Position numbers and translations under genes: made by a program | Assembly (NCBI RefSeq): GCF_964204645.1 | Contig: NC_134028.1 | Location: 22,232,153-22,296,152 of the forward strand | Reading direction: 5' to 3' | DNA from: Tubulanus polymorphus | Lineage: Eukaryota; Nemertea; Palaeonemertea; Tubulaniformes; Tubulanidae | DNA length: 64,000 nucleotides | Shown: positions 62,196 through 64,000 of the stretch, piece after piece | Numbering within the stretch: the first letter of the stretch is position 1 | How the letters are laid out: every line of letters starts with the position of its first letter | The notes under the pieces: model-generated | The model's database searches: none | Seen by the model: only the letters and a program-made list of their open reading frames with translations | What the model was told of the DNA's origin: nothing

Positions 62196-64000
62196 TAAAT
62201 GAATAGAATATGTCCCAGTTCCTCATTTTCTACACACTCTTGTCATTCAATTCCTTATTATTCCGATCCTTTGTATAGATACATATCTTTTTCTGTAATT
62301 TTACAGGTATATAACAATCTTCTATAGTTTCATGTTTTTGTAAATGGCATTAAATCTGGAAAATATTGTTTGTTTCGTGTATATTCATGCTAGGATTTAT
62401 TAGTAAATATATACTTCTTGATGTCCGGCTCTATAAACATATCGTCGAGGTGATGAGTGTAGGCCTAATGAATTTCGATCTGAATTTCAGTTTCCCTTCA
62501 CACGCGAGACGCTGTCAATAAGATCTGCATCTGATACGAGACGGAGCGAGGAGAGAATACGCAAATTTATGCGCGCTTTCGCGCCTTTTATGAACACAAG
62601 TTTGCTCTCGTCGGAAAACATCGTTTTCCACATCGAGTCGCGGTTGAAAAACATTTCGCGCCGGCGTCTTATGAAAATATGATTGCGTTTAACGAGCCAA
62701 CAACGAAGAGTTGCCAAAGATTCCGATATGGCCAAATATTTGCACTACTCTCTTCGGTAGCATATTTTTCGGCGTCTATTTATTCGGAGAGGAATCCGTG
62801 TACAAATTGGCGCATTCCTGCTTTCATTAACGGAGTAATGTTATGACTCAAGGCGATGCGCATATGCAATGCATCGCCAACTATATACGGAGTTGAGAAT
62901 CGTTTTCGCGAAAGGAAAAATTCGACGACGAGTTTGATCTACTGGGGCCAGTCACGCTGTACGAGACGTTAAGATCTAGTCTTAGGGTCTTAAGTCGATC
63001 TGAGAATTTAAGACCGGTTTAACGTAAAATGTATGGCCACTTTGCAATTGGGCCGTAGGATGGGTATTAACAATCAGAAAAGCTTAATGATTTGAAAAAA
63101 TAGTAACGGAATTTGACTTGGAGTGTTAATTCATCAAAGCTGTAGAAATTCTTTATTCTTTTTTCTTAAATTTTCCTCAATAAATTAGAAAAGTAAATTG
63201 AAATTGAAATTTGACATGATCAATATTTTGCATCACATTCTGATCACACGCATTAACAAGCCGTGACAAATGGAATAGAAAAATAAAATAAAAACAGTTC
63301 CATATTTTACCACGGTATATCTCGCCTAAATCCGACAAACAGTGGTCCGCGAAAGTCATTTAAGATTGGAGAGAAAATACTTTAGGAAATCTGAATATCG
63401 TTTCGGTTTTTCGAAGTTAATCCGAGTTCTTGGTCTTGTCCGAGTAGGATGAGACATACTGGATACCCTAATTTTATAATCATCTCGTATCGAATGTCGT
63501 TCTGAGTCTGGTGCGGGTGACACGACGTCACACCGTCAGACGATATGAACGGCTTGCTTTGCGTGAAACAAATATTTGCCGAAATATGTTGCAGACAATA
63601 ATTGCCCGCGTTATGTAGTTACTTTCATTTAGATCATATCTGATATCTGGTGCCTGGGGGAGGGGGTGGATATGAGCGGCCAACGATTCGACCATCTGGC
63701 TTTTTTCCCGGATCAGTTCAATCAACGCGATCGGAACTGACATCTTAACGGTACATTCGACCGATCATCGATGACGTATACGCGTTTGTTGACATCGGAT
63801 TTTCCGGGTGTCTAGCTTATAATTCTATCAAAGGCTTTTAGTTCGCGTTTCTTAAATTGTTATCATTAATTTTTTATGGGTACATTTACGCTGTATCGCT
63901 TTTAGTTAGAGAGAGAGACAGAGAGTCCATTCGTTTTTAATCCGGGATAAACTCGACATGAAAATAATCGGTTCCGACCGGGGTTCCTAATCCGCGCTAT

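Larger units (their letters stand above)
55038..64000. other. Gene-poor right end: contents
   Basis: AT-rich sequence with the repeats listed. A 161-codon + strand frame at 57075-57560 is the longest unexplained ORF here but shows no domain and biased start; treated as chance. 56440-56490 ends with AATAAAGATGATGCAATGAA plus ATGAAATGA repeats, a possible retroposon tail. B-box-like GGGTTCGAATCCTGA lies at 60354. 63650-63670 is G-rich and 63908-63927 is a GA run. No exon with convincing homology is seen. Confidence 0.5.

Overview
The window comes from an animal genome, most likely a marine bilaterian invertebrate. The evidence is one intron-split gene, one large intronless transcription-factor gene, an intron-containing nuclear tRNA gene, and AT-rich non-coding DNA full of microsatellites, small inverted-repeat transposons (MITEs) and 5'-truncated retroposons. 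I cannot name the species. A spiralian or invertebrate deuterostome would both fit.

Two protein genes are well supported, both on the + strand. The first is the 3' half of ZNG1 (CBWD/COBW-domain zinc metallochaperone GTPase). Its eight visible coding exons run from 362 to 37230. The first five lie within 1.4 kb, and the last three are separated by introns of about 11.4, 18.0 and 5.7 kb. The N-terminal half, including the P-loop, lies before base 1. The second is a single-exon FoxD forkhead gene (39678-41099), starting about 2.4 kb after the ZNG1 stop. It has a TATA box, a PBX-MEIS-type site upstream and an eh1 Groucho-binding motif after the forkhead. A split tRNA-Leu(CAA) gene lies on the minus strand at 54922-55037. 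The rest of 41.5-64 kb looks like a gene-poor flank.

Region by region: 1-1758 holds a LINE relic and the compact ZNG1 exons. 1772-2204 is a 29-bp minisatellite starting 13 bp after a splice donor. 1.8-37 kb is giant-intron territory with MITEs, fold-back elements, microsatellites and two retroposon insertions with intact target-site duplications. 37.2-39.6 kb is the FoxD upstream region. 41.1-64 kb carries further repeats, an unrecognised exon-like ORF at 46041, the tRNA gene and a CTG/GGT-type triplet tract at 58.7 kb.

The main biological point is the pairing itself. In human, CBWD2-FOXD4L1 (2q) and CBWD1-FOXD4 (9p) are adjacent, in the same orientation, with the FOXD gene just after the CBWD 3' end. 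The same arrangement here suggests the ZNG1-FoxD pair is of bilaterian age. The outsized 3' introns of ZNG1 may have been kept because they hold FoxD regulatory DNA. Several CTCF-like motifs lie in these introns. All statements about homologues are from memory of the families; no search was run.
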